Positions 1-10,243 are shown, numbered from the stretch's first letter. The stretch is DNA of 37,722 nucleotides from an uncultured cyanobacterium (GCA_903823115.1 CAIJRN010000047.1:1-37722); one strand, 5' to 3'. Notes: a model not told the origin generated them from the letters alone. Made by a program: numbers and translations.

Positions 1-761
1 CCCACCGGTCGCAGCAGCTCCGGCAGGGCCGTGAGCACCAGGCCGCCGAGCACCGGCCCCAGCCAGGTGCGCGAACCGCCGAAGACGACGAAGGCGAGGG
101 TGGTGATGCTGGCGTCAAAGCTGCCGAGTTTGGCGTTCCAGGAGTTGAGGAAATGGGCGGCCAGGGCCCCGGTGAGCCCCGCCAGCAGCGCACTGAGCAC
201 GAAGGCGTTGAGCTTCACCGCGGCGGTGTCGATGCCGACGCAGCTGGCGGCCAGCTCGTCGTCGCGGATGGCGGCCATGGCCCGGCCTAGGCGCAGCTGC
301 TCCAGCCGGGCGCAGAGCCAGCAGGCCAGGGCCAGCAGCACCAGGGTGAAGCCGGCATAGCCGCTGGCCGTGGCGAAGGGCTGGGGGATGCCGAAGATGC
401 CCAGGGCGCCACCGGTGAAGGGCAGGTTGAGCGTGATCACCCGCAGGATTTCGACCAGGGCGATCGTGGCGATCGCCAGATAGATGCCCCGCAGCCGCAG
501 CACCGTGTCGCCGATCGCCAGCGCCAGCAGGCCCGCCAGCAGGCCGGCCAGAGCCATCTCCAGCAGCAGCGCCGGCAGGGGCGAGGTGGCTCCCGTGCCC
601 GCGAAGATCGGCACCCGGGTGGAGAGCAGGGCCGCCACGGTGCCGCCGATGGCGAAGAAGCCCGGGGTGGCGAGCGACAGCTGGCCGCAGCGCAGGGGCA
701 GGTACACCGACAGGGCCAGCAGGGCGCTGATCAGCATCTGTTCCAGCAGGGCCGCATCCAT
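1..761 (-). CDS. Branched-chain/neutral amino-acid ABC permease LivM-type (partial, 3' end outside window)
   Basis: The reading frame starts at an ATG at 761 (MDAALLEQ...) and stays open to the window edge, giving about 253 residues. It encodes a very hydrophobic inner-membrane permease. The segment IRDDELAASCVGID followed by LLAGLTGALAAH is typical of the LivM/NatC/UrtC family, whose members pair with a LivH-type subunit. It begins 3 bases after the livH stop, so the two are surely co-transcribed. The ATPase genes expected to follow lie outside the window. The substrate cannot be told from the permease; cyanobacterial relatives move neutral amino acids or urea. Confidence 0.85.
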   Translation of the reverse strand, partial: MDAALLEQMLISALLALSVYLPLRCGQLSLATPGFFAIGGTVAALLSTRVPIFAGTGATSPLPALLLEMALAGLLAGLLALAIGDTVLRLRGIYLAIATIALVEILRVITLNLPFTGGALGIFGIPQPFATASGYAGFTLVLLALACWLCARLEQLRLGRAMAAIRDDELAASCVGIDTAAVKLNAFVLSALLAGLTGALAAHFLNSWNAKLGSFDASITTLAFVVFGGSRTWLGPVLGGLVLTALPELLRPV

Positions 762-764
762 GGC

Positions 765-1694
765 TCAGACCTTGGTGACCTGGGGCTTGCCCAGCAGTCC
801 CTGGGGCCGGATCACCAGGATCAGGAACAGGAAGCCGTAGGCCACGGCGTCCTTCCAGCCGGACCATTCCGCCGGCACGAACGCTTCGGCCAGGCCGATG
901 ATCAACCCGCCGAGCATGGCCCCCGGCACGCTGCCAAGGCCGCCCAGCACCAGCACCCCCAGGGCCTTGAGGCCGTAGCTGATGCCGAAGTAGGGCCCGG
1001 CGATGCTGACACTCAGGCCCACCAGGCCGCCGGAAACCCCGGCCAGGAAGCCGCTGATGCCGAAGGCCAGGCGGATCATGCCGTCGCTGTCGATGCCGAG
1101 CAGCTGGGCGGTGAGCGGATCCTCGGAGACGGCCTGCAGGGCCTTGCCGCTGCGGCTGCCCTCCAGCCAGAGGCTCAGCAGCACGAGCAGCAGCAGCGAG
1201 ATCGCCAGCAACAGCACCTGCACGGTGCGCACGCGGGCGCCGGCGATGCTGAGGGCGGCGGGCAGGGATCCGAGAGTGCCGATCGGGATGGCATAGCTTT
1301 CCGCCCCCATCAGCAACTGGATCAGATTGACCAGGATCACCCCGGCCCCGAGGCTGGAGATCAGGGCCAGCAGGGAATCGGCGCCGCGCTGGCGCAGGGG
1401 ACGGAAGGCCAGCCGCTCGATCAGCAGGGCCACCAGGGCCGAAGCCAGCCCGGCCAGCGGCAGGGCCAGGGCGAAGGGGAGAGCGAAGGGCAGCTGCAGC
1501 CCGGAGAGCAGGCCATTGGCACCGGCCTGGCCGCCGATCAGCAGATAGGTGAAGTAGGCCCCAAGGGTGAAGACAGCGCCGTGGGAGAAGTTGATCACCC
1601 CGAGCACCGAAAACACCAGCGTGTAGCCCAGCGCGAACAGGGCATACACCGCCCCCAGCGACAGACCGTTGAGCAGCAGCTGGATCAGCTCCAT
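765..1694 (-). CDS. Branched-chain/neutral amino-acid ABC permease LivH-type
   Basis: A 309-residue inner-membrane permease with about eight hydrophobic segments. The N-terminal stretch LLNGLSLGAVYALFALGYTL and the following GVINFSHGAVFTLGAY are hallmarks of the LivH/NatD/UrtB family. SEDPLTAQLLGID in the middle matches the conserved cytoplasmic loop. It is the usual family length. It lies 59 bases downstream of a livK-type binding protein and 3 bases upstream of livM, so this is a binding protein-permease-permease operon on the minus strand. The exact amino-acid specificity is unknown. Confidence 0.9.
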   Translation of the reverse strand: MELIQLLLNGLSLGAVYALFALGYTLVFSVLGVINFSHGAVFTLGAYFTYLLIGGQAGANGLLSGLQLPFALPFALALPLAGLASALVALLIERLAFRPLRQRGADSLLALISSLGAGVILVNLIQLLMGAESYAIPIGTLGSLPAALSIAGARVRTVQVLLLAISLLLLVLLSLWLEGSRSGKALQAVSEDPLTAQLLGIDSDGMIRLAFGISGFLAGVSGGLVGLSVSIAGPYFGISYGLKALGVLVLGGLGSVPGAMLGGLIIGLAEAFVPAEWSGWKDAVAYGFLFLILVIRPQGLLGKPQVTKV

Positions 1695-1753
1695 CGCCAG
1701 CTCCCTGGGGCCATCACGTCAGCGTCAGGGACCATGGCGTCAGGGGCAAGGCA

Positions 1754-3066
1754 TCAGGGGAGGAGCGCGAAGCGCCCGCTCTTGCCGCTGGCATCCATGC
1801 GCACCTGGGCGACGAAGAAGTCCTTCTGGATCACTTCCCCCTCAGGAGTGAAGCGGATCTCCCCCAGGGGCGTCTGATAGGTGCCGGAGAGGAGTTCCGC
1901 CATCAGGGCCTTGCGGGCTTCGGCGAGGTTGGTCTGCTGCAGCGGTTGGCGCCGATCCAGCCGTTGCAGGGCCTCGGCCAGCACCTGCAGGGCCGTCCAG
2001 GCCTGGGCCGTGAGCTGGGGCGGAATGGCGCCCCCCTGGCTGGCCTGGAAGCGCCGCAGGAAGGTGGTGTTGGCGGCTGAACGCAGTTCGGGGCTGTAGG
2101 CCTGGGCGATCAGGATGCCGTCGCAGTACTTCTGGCAGATCGGATAGATGTTGGGCGTGTTCATGCCGTTGCCCACCACGATCACGCCCTTGTAGCCCAG
2201 CTCGCGCAACTGGCGAATCATGTTGCCGCCATCGACGGCCTGCAGGGACAGCACCACCAGATCCGGTTTCTGCTGCAGGGCGGCGCTGATCTGACTCTGG
2301 AAGTCCTGGTCGTTGAGCTGGGTGCGCTGCACCGTGACCGGCTTGAGCCCCCTGGCGGTGAGGGCCTTCTGGAAGATCGTCGTCTCGGCGCTGCTGTAGG
2401 CGTCGTCCTGGGCGTAGAACACGGCCGCCCGCCGGATCCGGGGATGGAGCTCCAGGGCCTTGGCGATCGAGAGCGGCGCGATCACCGAGCTCTGGGCTGA
2501 GACGCGGCTGATGAAGGGGCCGATCTCGGGAATGCCGGTGGCGGTGTTGGAGGGGGCCACCACGGGGACGCCGCGGCGCTGGGCGATCGGATCGGCGGAG
2601 AAGGCTTGCTGGGACAGGGTGGGGCCGATCAGGGCCAGCACGCCCCGGTTGATCTGCAGGGTGAAGGCGGCGTTGGCGCCGGGTTCATCGCTGCCGCTGT
2701 CCTCGATCTTCAGGGCCAGGGGTTTGCCGTTGATGCCGCCCTTGCCATTCAGCTCCGCCAGGGCCAGCCTCAGCCCCGTGTTCTGGTCCTGGCCATAGAC
2801 GTTGGCGTTGCCGCTCATCGCCAGCACCGCCCCCAGGGGCACCCCCTGGCTGAGATCGACCGGTTTGCGGGCCGGGTCGGGGCCGCCGCAGCCGCCCAGG
2901 GCCAGGGCCGAGCCCAGCACTCCCAGGCCGAGGCCCCAGGCCGCGGCACGGCTCACCCCAAAACGGAGAACCTCAGAAAGGCGGGCCTCAGTAAGGCGGG
3001 CCTCAGGCCCCAGGTTGGCTGGGGAGCTGGCGTTGGCGCTGTGGCGAAGCTGAGAACCAGACCCCA

Positions 3067-3067
<1 letters not shown>
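1754..3067 (-). CDS. Periplasmic amino-acid-binding lipoprotein, LivK-type
   Basis: Encodes a type I periplasmic binding protein (Peripla_BP_6/LivK fold). Motifs include GAVLAMSGNANVYGQDQ at the N-lobe and GPTLSQQAFSADPIAQRRGVPVVAPSNT. A lipobox-like ALGGC near residue 60 suggests a lipoprotein that feeds the LivH/LivM permeases downstream. The longest frame starts at 3067, overlapping the hemL stop as TGATG, but it puts about 35 unlikely residues before the signal peptide, including a repeated EARL unit from a direct repeat near 2977-3000. A GTG at 2956 (protein starting with SRAAAWGLGLGV) gives a normal lipoprotein signal and is a good alternative start. Confidence 0.85.
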
Positions 3068-4392
<1,325 letters not shown>

Positions 4393-4663
4393 GACGGGAT
4401 CCGCGGACGATGGGCGGGCAAGCCTGGATCATCTTGACCCAGCGACGGACAGCTGGGGCCGCCGGGTCAGATTTCGTGCCTGAGCCGCGGGCCCACGCCG
4501 GGCTGGTCCCAGCGGTTCCGCCGCCGCCGCCTCAAAGCCTCAGGGCCAGCCTGCCCATCCGGGCGCTCCTGGTGCCTGGGCGCGGTCTCCCCAGTCCGCA
4601 CCTGGCGCCCCAGCGGCAGCAATCCCTGCTTCTGCCCCAGCGGCTGCCGGGCGATGGGTCTGA

Positions 4664-5044
4664 CTACTGAAGTTCCCCAACCCCCCTGGGCTCGTGAGGG
4701 GCCCCGTCCTGGCCATGGGCTGGGGGCGTGCCCCCCCCCCCCCCGGCGGGGTCAATCTTCACGCCCAGGGCCTTCAGGAGCCGCTCCTTGTCGCCCAGGT
4801 CGCCGATGAGGCGCCGCACGGGCAGCGGCAGCCGTTTGATCAGGGTGGGGATGGCCAGGATCCGCTCCCGGATCAGAGCCTCGGGATTGCTGCGAATGTC
4901 CACCACCTCGAGTTCCACCTGTCCCTTCAGTTCGCCGGCACAGAGACACTGAATGTTGTCGAGGGCGGCGCTGGAATGGGGGCACATGCCACTGATGTAA
5001 AGGGTCAGAAGATAGGTCTTCTGCTGGGCCTGTTCCTCGCTCAC
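4664..5044 (-). CDS. KaiB-family protein (KaiB2/KaiB3-like) with low-complexity tail
   Basis: Residues following the start match the KaiB thioredoxin-like fold: YLLTLYISGMCPHSSAAL, VVDIRSNPEAL, ILAIPTLIKRLPLPVRRLIGDLGDKERLLKALGV. KaiB proteins dock on KaiC. I chose the GTG at 5044 because it overlaps the kaiC stop as GTGA, the usual translational coupling; a longer frame from 5074 is open but less likely. After the core the protein carries a Gly/Pro-rich tail of about 30 residues encoded across a run of 14 C, absent from ordinary KaiB. No kaiA is nearby, so this is probably not the central oscillator. Confidence 0.85.
   Translation of the reverse strand: MSEEQAQQKTYLLTLYISGMCPHSSAALDNIQCLCAGELKGQVELEVVDIRSNPEALIRERILAIPTLIKRLPLPVRRLIGDLGDKERLLKALGVKIDPAGGGGGTPPAHGQDGAPHEPRGVGELQ
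4731..4744. repeat. 14-base poly-C tract inside the kaiB-like gene
   Basis: An uninterrupted run of 14 C (poly-G on the coding strand) encodes the GGGGG stretch of the KaiB-like tail. It lies after the conserved core. Runs of this length are prone to slippage and to sequencing error, so the reading frame of the last 30 or so residues is uncertain. Confidence 0.9.
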
Positions 5045-6762
5045 GCACCTTCCCCGCGGTGCTGTTCCATCCACAGAAGATCGCTGGCTTGCTTAGCCAG
5101 AAGCTCCTGCTCCAAGGCGATCGCCGCTTCCCGTTGGCTGGATTCCCGGTTGATCTGCTTCTGCATCGAGGCCATCTCGGCCTCGACTTCCGCCACATGT
5201 TGGTCCAGATCCTGGCGTTTTTGCTGGATCACGGCCAGCTGCCGGGCAGTTCGCTCGAGCATCTTTTGCTGGTAGACCGTGCGGGCCGAGCCGGTGAGAA
5301 TTCCGGCAGGACCGATCACCACGTCCTCCAGGACGGGCCCATGGTCGGTGAGGCGGAATTCACGCATCTGGTTCGAATGGCTGGTGCCCCGGCTCTTGAC
5401 CACCACCAGCAGGCGGGTGCGTTCGCCGTCGGCTTCGACGTTCTTCAGCAACAGCCAGGTGTCGAGGATCGAGGAGATCCCGACCACAGTGGAATGCTCG
5501 TGGTCGGCTTCGGTGAGGACACTCATCAACATGGTGATCCCCCGATTTCTGACCAGATCGATCTCGCGGATCAAGATGGTGTTGGTTGCTTTTTGATTTC
5601 CAGCATGGATCAAAGAACCGATGGCATCGAGGGCCACCAACTGGGGCTGGAACTCCTCGAGTACCAGCTCCAGTTGTTTGAGGCGCTCTTCGAGCCCCTG
5701 GCTGGTTGTCCGTTCGGCCCAGATGTGGAGCAGCCCCGCATCAATCCAATGCTGGAGATCGAGGCCCACCGAGGTCATGTCGCGGATCAGCTGGGAGGGG
5801 GATTCCTCCGAAGAGACCAACAGGGACCGTTCGCCGCGCAGTGCCGCCGCACTCACGATGCTGGCCATCAGGGTGGTCTTACCGTTGCCCGTATTGCCGG
5901 AGATCAAGGTGCAAGAGCCTTTGTAGAGGCCACCGCCCAGCATCTGATCGAGCTGCTCGATACCCGTGCCGATGCGCTCGCTGCTGGCAATATAATCGAG
6001 CCTGACCGATGTGATCGGCGTTATCTCGATACCACGACTGGATATAATGTAGGGAAATTCGTTGGTTTGATGCTGGGAGCCGCGATACTTCAACAGCCGT
6101 ATGTAGCGGGTGCTGATCTGATCCTCCACCCGATGATCCAGCTTGATCACGCAATCCGAGACGTATTCCTCGATGCCGAAGCGGGTGAGTTCCCCTTGCT
6201 GGCCCGTTTCGCCGATGATCACCGAGCTCAGGCCGCGCCCATGCAGCCATTCGAGCAGTCGCAGCAGTTCTCCCCGCACGATGTCCGAGTTGCCGAAGCG
6301 CGTCAGCAGCGTCTCGATCGGGTCAATCACCACCCGCCGGGCGGCCACCGCATCGATCGCCAGCTCCAGGCGCAGGAACAGGCCATCCAGATTGAAGCTG
6401 CCGATGGTCTCCGCATCATTCGGGAAGGTCTGGAGATACTCCACCGCCAGCTGCTTGCTCCGCACCAGTTCCTCAATGTTGAACCCCAGAGAGGCGGCGT
6501 TCTGAACAATCGACTGCCTCGATTCCTCGAAACTCAGCAACACTCCGGCTTCCTGGAACCTTTGGGCGCCATTGATCAGGAACTGGAGCCCGAAGATGCT
6601 CTTGCCCGCCCCCGCAGAACCGGTGACCAAGGTGGAGCGGCCCCTGGGCAGGCCGCCTTCGCTGATGTCATCGAAGCCCTGGATGCCGCTGGGGGCCTTC
6701 TGCAGCGGCATCAGGGCGCAGCTCTCATCAGACTCCCCAGCGCTGACAGGGTCGGGCAACAT
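5041..6762 (-). CDS. KaiC-family double-ATPase (KaiC2/KaiC3-like) with C-terminal coiled coil
   Basis: A 573-residue tandem RecA-fold protein. CI has Walker A GSAGAGKS (48-55) and the catalytic glutamate pair E79-E80. CII has Walker A GNTGNGKT (289-296) and E319-E320. The positions equivalent to phosphosites S431/T432 of the standard clock KaiC are S430-S431 (GISSILDT), a Ser-Ser pair rather than Ser-Thr. After about residue 490 a predicted coiled coil rich in Gln, Glu and Lys replaces the KaiA-binding tail. The gene overlaps the kaiB-like gene by 4 bases. This fits the accessory KaiC2/KaiC3 groups, which act without KaiA; the downstream process is unknown. Confidence 0.9.
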   Translation of the reverse strand: MLPDPVSAGESDESCALMPLQKAPSGIQGFDDISEGGLPRGRSTLVTGSAGAGKSIFGLQFLINGAQRFQEAGVLLSFEESRQSIVQNAASLGFNIEELVRSKQLAVEYLQTFPNDAETIGSFNLDGLFLRLELAIDAVAARRVVIDPIETLLTRFGNSDIVRGELLRLLEWLHGRGLSSVIIGETGQQGELTRFGIEEYVSDCVIKLDHRVEDQISTRYIRLLKYRGSQHQTNEFPYIISSRGIEITPITSVRLDYIASSERIGTGIEQLDQMLGGGLYKGSCTLISGNTGNGKTTLMASIVSAAALRGERSLLVSSEESPSQLIRDMTSVGLDLQHWIDAGLLHIWAERTTSQGLEERLKQLELVLEEFQPQLVALDAIGSLIHAGNQKATNTILIREIDLVRNRGITMLMSVLTEADHEHSTVVGISSILDTWLLLKNVEADGERTRLLVVVKSRGTSHSNQMREFRLTDHGPVLEDVVIGPAGILTGSARTVYQQKMLERTARQLAVIQQKRQDLDQHVAEVEAEMASMQKQINRESSQREAAIALEQELLAKQASDLLWMEQHRGEGA

Positions 6763-6876
6763 CGCAAGCTGCGGCAGTTGGTCTCAAGCTAGGAACGTCC
6801 GGCCGCCGGGGCCACACCGGCAGCGCCCCATCGGCTTTGCCACCTCTGTAAGTTCGTGTGGCAATGGCGTGGCTTG

Positions 6877-8376
6877 ATGGCCTCCAGCCTGGCCGATTCC
6901 GGAGTCGCTGCTCAAGGCGCAACGATTGACTGGCAGCAGCTGGCCAGGCAATGCCGGCGGCTCCTGCCCAAGCGGGCCGTGATCGCGGCCCGCCAGGAAC
7001 TGCTGGCCTACGACTGCGATGGCCTCACCCTGCATCGCTACCAGCCGCCGCTGGTGGTGCTGCCGGAAACCACCGAGCAGGTGGCTGCCGTGGTGCGGCT
7101 CTGCCATGACCAGGGCATTCCTTTTGTGGCCCGCGGCAACGGCACCGGCCTCTCCGGTGGCGCCCTGGCCGAGAACCCGGCCCTGGTGATCGGCACCAGC
7201 CGTATGCGCTCGATTCTGTCGCTCGATCTGGCCAACCGGCGGGTGACCGTGCAGCCGGGGATCATCAACAGCTGGGTGACCCGGGCCGTGGCTGCTCAGG
7301 GCTTTTATTACGCTCCCGATCCCTCCAGCCAGGTGGCCTGCAGCATCGGCGGCAACGTGGCCGAAAACTCCGGCGGCGTGCACTGTCTCAAATACGGCGT
7401 CACCAGCAACCACGTGCTGGGGCTGGAGGTGGTGTTGCCCGATGGCACGATCACCACCCTGGGGGGCGAGCTGGCGGAGATGCCCGGCCTCGACCTGCGC
7501 GGTGTGTTCATCGGCAGTGAGGGCACCCTCGGCATCACCACCGCCGTCACCCTGCGGCTGTTGCGCAACCCCGAGAGCGTGGCGGTGCTGCTGGCCGATT
7601 TCACTTCGATGGAGGCCGCTGGTGAAGCGGTCACCGCCGTGACGGCGGCGGGGGTGCTGCCGGCCGGCATGGAGATGATGGATCGGCTCTGCATCGAGGC
7701 GCTCAACGCCTACTTCGGTACCGATGAATATCCGCCCGATGCGGCGGCCGTGCTGTTGATCGAGCTCGATGGTCAGGAGCAGGAGGTGGCGGCAGCGGTG
7801 GCCCTGGCCTCCGAGTTGTGCCGCCAGGCCGGCGCCCGCACGATCCGCGAGGCCCGCGACCCCGAACAGCGGGCCCTGCTCTGGAAGGGACGCAAATCGG
7901 CGATCTCCGCCCTGGGTCGCCGTTTCCCCAACTATTACCTCCAGGACGGAGTCGTGCCACGGGGCTGCCTGCCGCGGGTGCTGGCGGCGATCGAGCGGCT
8001 CAGCGCCAGCCATGGTCTGCCGGTGGCCAATGTCTTCCATGCCGGCGACGGCAATCTCCATCCCTTGATCCTCTACCGGGCCGGCGAGCCGGGGGTGGCG
8101 GAGCGGGTCGAGGCCCTCGGTGCCGAGATCCTGCGGCTCTGCATCGACGCCGGCGGCAGCATCACCGGAGAGCACGGCGTCGGTATCGACAAGCGCTGCT
8201 ACATGGACTGGATGTACAGCCCGGACGATCTCGCCACGATGACGCTGGTGCGCGAGGCGTTCGATCCCGATGGCCTCGCCAATCCCGGCAAGCTGTTCCC
8301 CACCCCAGCAGGCTGCGCCGAGTCGCTGCGGCGGCGCGATGGGATCCCTGGTGGCCAAGCCCTTGAGGTGTTTTAG
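6877..8376 (+). CDS. glcD: Glycolate dehydrogenase, FAD-linked subunit
   Basis: An FAD-binding PCMH-type oxidase of about 499 residues that oxidises glycolate to glyoxylate in photorespiration. Visible features are the FAD-binding stretch PFVARGNGTGLSGGAL, the CSIGGNVAENSGGVHCLKYG segment, GSEGTLGI, the C-terminal NVFHAGDGNLHP and the closing GEHGVGIDKR with FDPDGLANPGKLFP. All are diagnostic of GlcD/D-lactate dehydrogenase relatives. I prefer the ATG at 6877 over an upstream GTG at 6856. It diverges from kaiC across about 110 bases. The GlcE/GlcF partners are not in the window. A D-lactate dehydrogenase role cannot be excluded. Confidence 0.88.
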   Translation: MASSLADSGVAAQGATIDWQQLARQCRRLLPKRAVIAARQELLAYDCDGLTLHRYQPPLVVLPETTEQVAAVVRLCHDQGIPFVARGNGTGLSGGALAENPALVIGTSRMRSILSLDLANRRVTVQPGIINSWVTRAVAAQGFYYAPDPSSQVACSIGGNVAENSGGVHCLKYGVTSNHVLGLEVVLPDGTITTLGGELAEMPGLDLRGVFIGSEGTLGITTAVTLRLLRNPESVAVLLADFTSMEAAGEAVTAVTAAGVLPAGMEMMDRLCIEALNAYFGTDEYPPDAAAVLLIELDGQEQEVAAAVALASELCRQAGARTIREARDPEQRALLWKGRKSAISALGRRFPNYYLQDGVVPRGCLPRVLAAIERLSASHGLPVANVFHAGDGNLHPLILYRAGEPGVAERVEALGAEILRLCIDAGGSITGEHGVGIDKRCYMDWMYSPDDLATMTLVREAFDPDGLANPGKLFPTPAGCAESLRRRDGIPGGQALEVF

Positions 8377-8409
8377 GAGCCGGGCACCTGGCCGTGCCGC
8401 GATCGGGCC

Positions 8410-9177
8410 ATGACGGTGCTCAGCGGACTCGATCTGGTCTGGCTGGCCCTGGCCGCCGTGGCTGCGGGCCTGGTCAATGCCCTGGCCGGCGGCGGCTCCC
8501 TGATCAGCTTCCCTGCGCTCACCGCCGTGGGGCTGGCGCCGCTGCTGGCCAATGTGACCAACACGGTGGCCCTGTTCCCCGGCTACCTGGGCGCCACCCT
8601 GGCCCAGCGGCGCCAGCTGGCTGGCCAGGGCCCGCGCCTGCGCCAGTTGTTGCCGATGGCCGCCCTCGGGGGCCTGGTGGGCGGCCTGTTGCTGCTCAAC
8701 ACCGGCAGTCGCCTGTTTGACCAGCTGGTGCCCTGGTTGATCCTCAGCGGCTCGCTGCTGCTGGCGATCCAGGGGCGGGTGCGCGCCTGGGTGGTGGCAC
8801 GTTCCGAGCGCCATGGCGGCAGCCCCTCGGAGCGCTGGGCCAGCTTGCCGGTGTTGGTGGCGGCGGTGTACGGCGGCTATTTCGGCGCCGGCCTGAGTGT
8901 GATCGTGCTGGCGGTGCTGGCCATGACCCTCAATGACGATCTGACCCGGCTGAACGGCCTCAAGCAGGCCATCGCCTTCGTCACCAACCTGGCGGCCGCC
9001 GCCCTGTTTCTGTGCTTCGGCCAGCTGTCCTGGCCGGCGCTGCTGGTGATGGCCAGCGGTTCCCTGACCGGAGGTGCCCTGGGGGGGCGCCTGGCCGGAC
9101 GCATCGATCCCGACGTCCTGCGCGTCGTGGTGGTGAGCGTGGGGCTGGTGGTGGCACTGCTGTATTTCCGGCGCTGA
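8410..9177 (+). CDS. TauE/SafE-family sulfite/anion exporter
   Basis: A 255-residue inner-membrane protein with two homologous hydrophobic halves. The N-terminal motif [17 protein letters not shown] and the second-half motif [17 protein letters not shown], plus [17 protein letters not shown], are signatures of the TauE/SafE (DUF81) family. Characterised members export sulfite or organosulfonates, though many are untested. It starts 33 bases after glcD and ends before a stem-loop. Its position between glcD and the sulfur-poor phycocyanin pair makes a sulfur-oxyanion role plausible, but the family is broad and this is inference. Confidence 0.85.
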   Translation: MTVLSGLDLVWLALAAVAAGLVNALAGGGSLISFPALTAVGLAPLLANVTNTVALFPGYLGATLAQRRQLAGQGPRLRQLLPMAALGGLVGGLLLLNTGSRLFDQLVPWLILSGSLLLAIQGRVRAWVVARSERHGGSPSERWASLPVLVAAVYGGYFGAGLSVIVLAVLAMTLNDDLTRLNGLKQAIAFVTNLAAAALFLCFGQLSWPALLVMASGSLTGGALGGRLAGRIDPDVLRVVVVSVGLVVALLYFRR

Positions 9178-9179
9178 AG

Positions 9180-9203
9180 CAAGCCGCTGAAGCCAGCGGC
9201 TTG
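9180..9203 (+). terminator. Stem-loop after the TauE/SafE gene
   Basis: A perfect 10-bp stem, CAAGCCGCTG / CAGCGGCTTG, with a 4-base loop, begins 2 bases after the stop codon. There is no T-run, so it may be a weak terminator or an mRNA-stabilising hairpin. Confidence 0.5.
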
Positions 9204-9330
9204 AATCCTTGGCGTGAACCCGTCGCCTGAGCATGGATCTCAGCGTTGTCCGGCCCGTGGACGGTTGCCATCAGAGAGAGGCGCAGGGGACAGGGGGAGG
9301 TGGCGACCAATACGGGAACAAGGCAGTCGA

Positions 9331-9346
9331 TGTAACCAGAAATACT
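9331..9346 (+). promoter_or_regulatory. NtcA/CysR-type box upstream of cpcB
   Basis: The sequence TGTA-ACCAGAAA-TACT matches the GTA-N8-TAC core used by NtcA and close Crp-family relatives. It lies in the roughly 390-base leader between the TauE stem-loop and cpcB, a region with no gene and lower GC than its surroundings. No TAN3T -10 sits at the usual 22-23 bases, so it might act from upstream, act as a repressor site, or be chance. Confidence 0.4.
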
Positions 9347-9593
9347 CCGAGCGACGACGAGCAATCACCGGAAAAGACTTGATGAGCAGTCATAATGCGA
9401 CAGGTTTATCTGTTAATGAGTTACTGAGATTACATTGGCTGTCATTGGGGTGACTCTTTGTTAAGTGCGCGAAGGTTCGTGTGACTGAACTGGACAGGAT
9501 TGGTGGGTGCTCATGCACGTGGGCTGCCCCAGGCCCTGATTCCTTCACATCAAATCCACGACATTATCTGTCGAGAACCGGAGACGATTTCCC

Positions 9594-10115
9594 ATGACCT
9601 ACGACGCCTTCACCAAGGTTGTTGCCCAGGCTGATACCCGCGGCGAGTTTCTCAACGCCGGTCAGATCGATGCCCTGTCCGGCATTGTGGCCGGCAGCTT
9701 CAAGCGCCTTGATGCGGTCAATCGCATCACCTCCAATGCCTCCACTCTTGTGACCAACGGAGCCCGGGCTTTGTTTGCCCAGCAGCCCGCCTTGATCGCT
9801 CCTGGCGGCAACGCTTACACCCATCGCCGCGTGGCCGCCTGCCTGCGCGATCTGGACATCATCCTGCGCTATGTCACCTATGCCATCTATCTCGGTGATG
9901 CCTCCGTGCTGGAAGATCGCTGCCTGAATGGGCTGCGTGAAACCTATCTGGCCCTGGGTGTGCCCGGTGCATCGGTTGCCGAAGGTGTGCGCAAGATCAA
10001 GGACGCCGCCATCGCTCTGGTCAACGACAAGAACGGCATCACCCCTGGCGATTGCTCCGCCCTCGTTTCTGAGATCGGCACCTACTTCGATCGGGCCGCA
10101 GCGGCTGTTGCTTGA
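9594..10115 (+). CDS. cpcB: C-phycocyanin beta subunit, sulfur-depleted form
   Basis: A 173-residue phycobiliprotein closely matching CpcB over its whole length. Cys83 in AACLRD and Cys154 in PGDCSAL are the two bilin-attachment sites (82 and 153 in standard numbering); Cys110 in EDRCLNGL is the third conserved cysteine; GGNAYT holds the methylated Asn. The only methionine is the initiator. Positions that are Met in ordinary CpcB are changed: RRM to RRV, RDM to RDL, and the KMK-type site to KIK. It has a GGAG ribosome site about 10 bases upstream. It forms an operon with cpcA; no linker or lyase genes are nearby. It is probably a second, sulfur-sparing phycocyanin. Confidence 0.96.
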   Translation: MTYDAFTKVVAQADTRGEFLNAGQIDALSGIVAGSFKRLDAVNRITSNASTLVTNGARALFAQQPALIAPGGNAYTHRRVAACLRDLDIILRYVTYAIYLGDASVLEDRCLNGLRETYLALGVPGASVAEGVRKIKDAAIALVNDKNGITPGDCSALVSEIGTYFDRAAAAVA

Positions 10116-10243
10116 TTTCAGGCGTTGCTTGAAAAAAGCAGTTGGTTGAATCCAGTAGTTGCTTGAATCCTTCTCTTGGTTGAATCCAGCTGTTGCTTGA
10201 ATCTGACTTTCGGTTCGATTCTGGCGTTGATCGAATGCCGCCC
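10108..10243 (+). repeat. Array of eight 17-bp tandem repeats in the cpcB-cpcA spacer
   Basis: Eight consecutive 17-base units without gaps, starting at 10108, 10125, 10142, 10159, 10176, 10193, 10210 and 10227. The consensus is close to TTGCTTGAATCCAGCTG. Units 3 to 6 are most alike and the last two have drifted. The first unit contains the cpcB stop codon. No obvious stem-loop is formed. The array fills most of the spacer and would be transcribed with the operon. Confidence 0.9.

Noticed and set aside
115..867. Open frame on the minus strand overlapping livM and livH
   Set aside because: It is a shadow in another frame. The real livM frame from 761 gives a proper permease sequence, and this one is Gly/Ala/Pro/Arg-rich with no family features.
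5059..6792. 577-residue plus-strand frame
   Set aside because: Antisense of kaiC with His/Gln/Asp-rich composition; the kaiC motifs are unambiguous.
6784..9234. 816-residue frame on the minus strand
   Set aside because: It runs antisense to glcD and the TauE gene and has Gln/His/Gly-rich composition typical of the opposite strand of GC-rich genes. Both plus-strand genes have strong family motifs.
9391..9396. CATAAT as the cpcB -10 element
   Set aside because: No -35 at 17 bases; the TTGATG upstream is only 6 bases away. Not good enough to call.
10108..10243. CRISPR array in the cpcB-cpcA spacer
   Set aside because: Units are adjacent 17-mers without spacers, and no cas genes are nearby. 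It is a simple tandem array.
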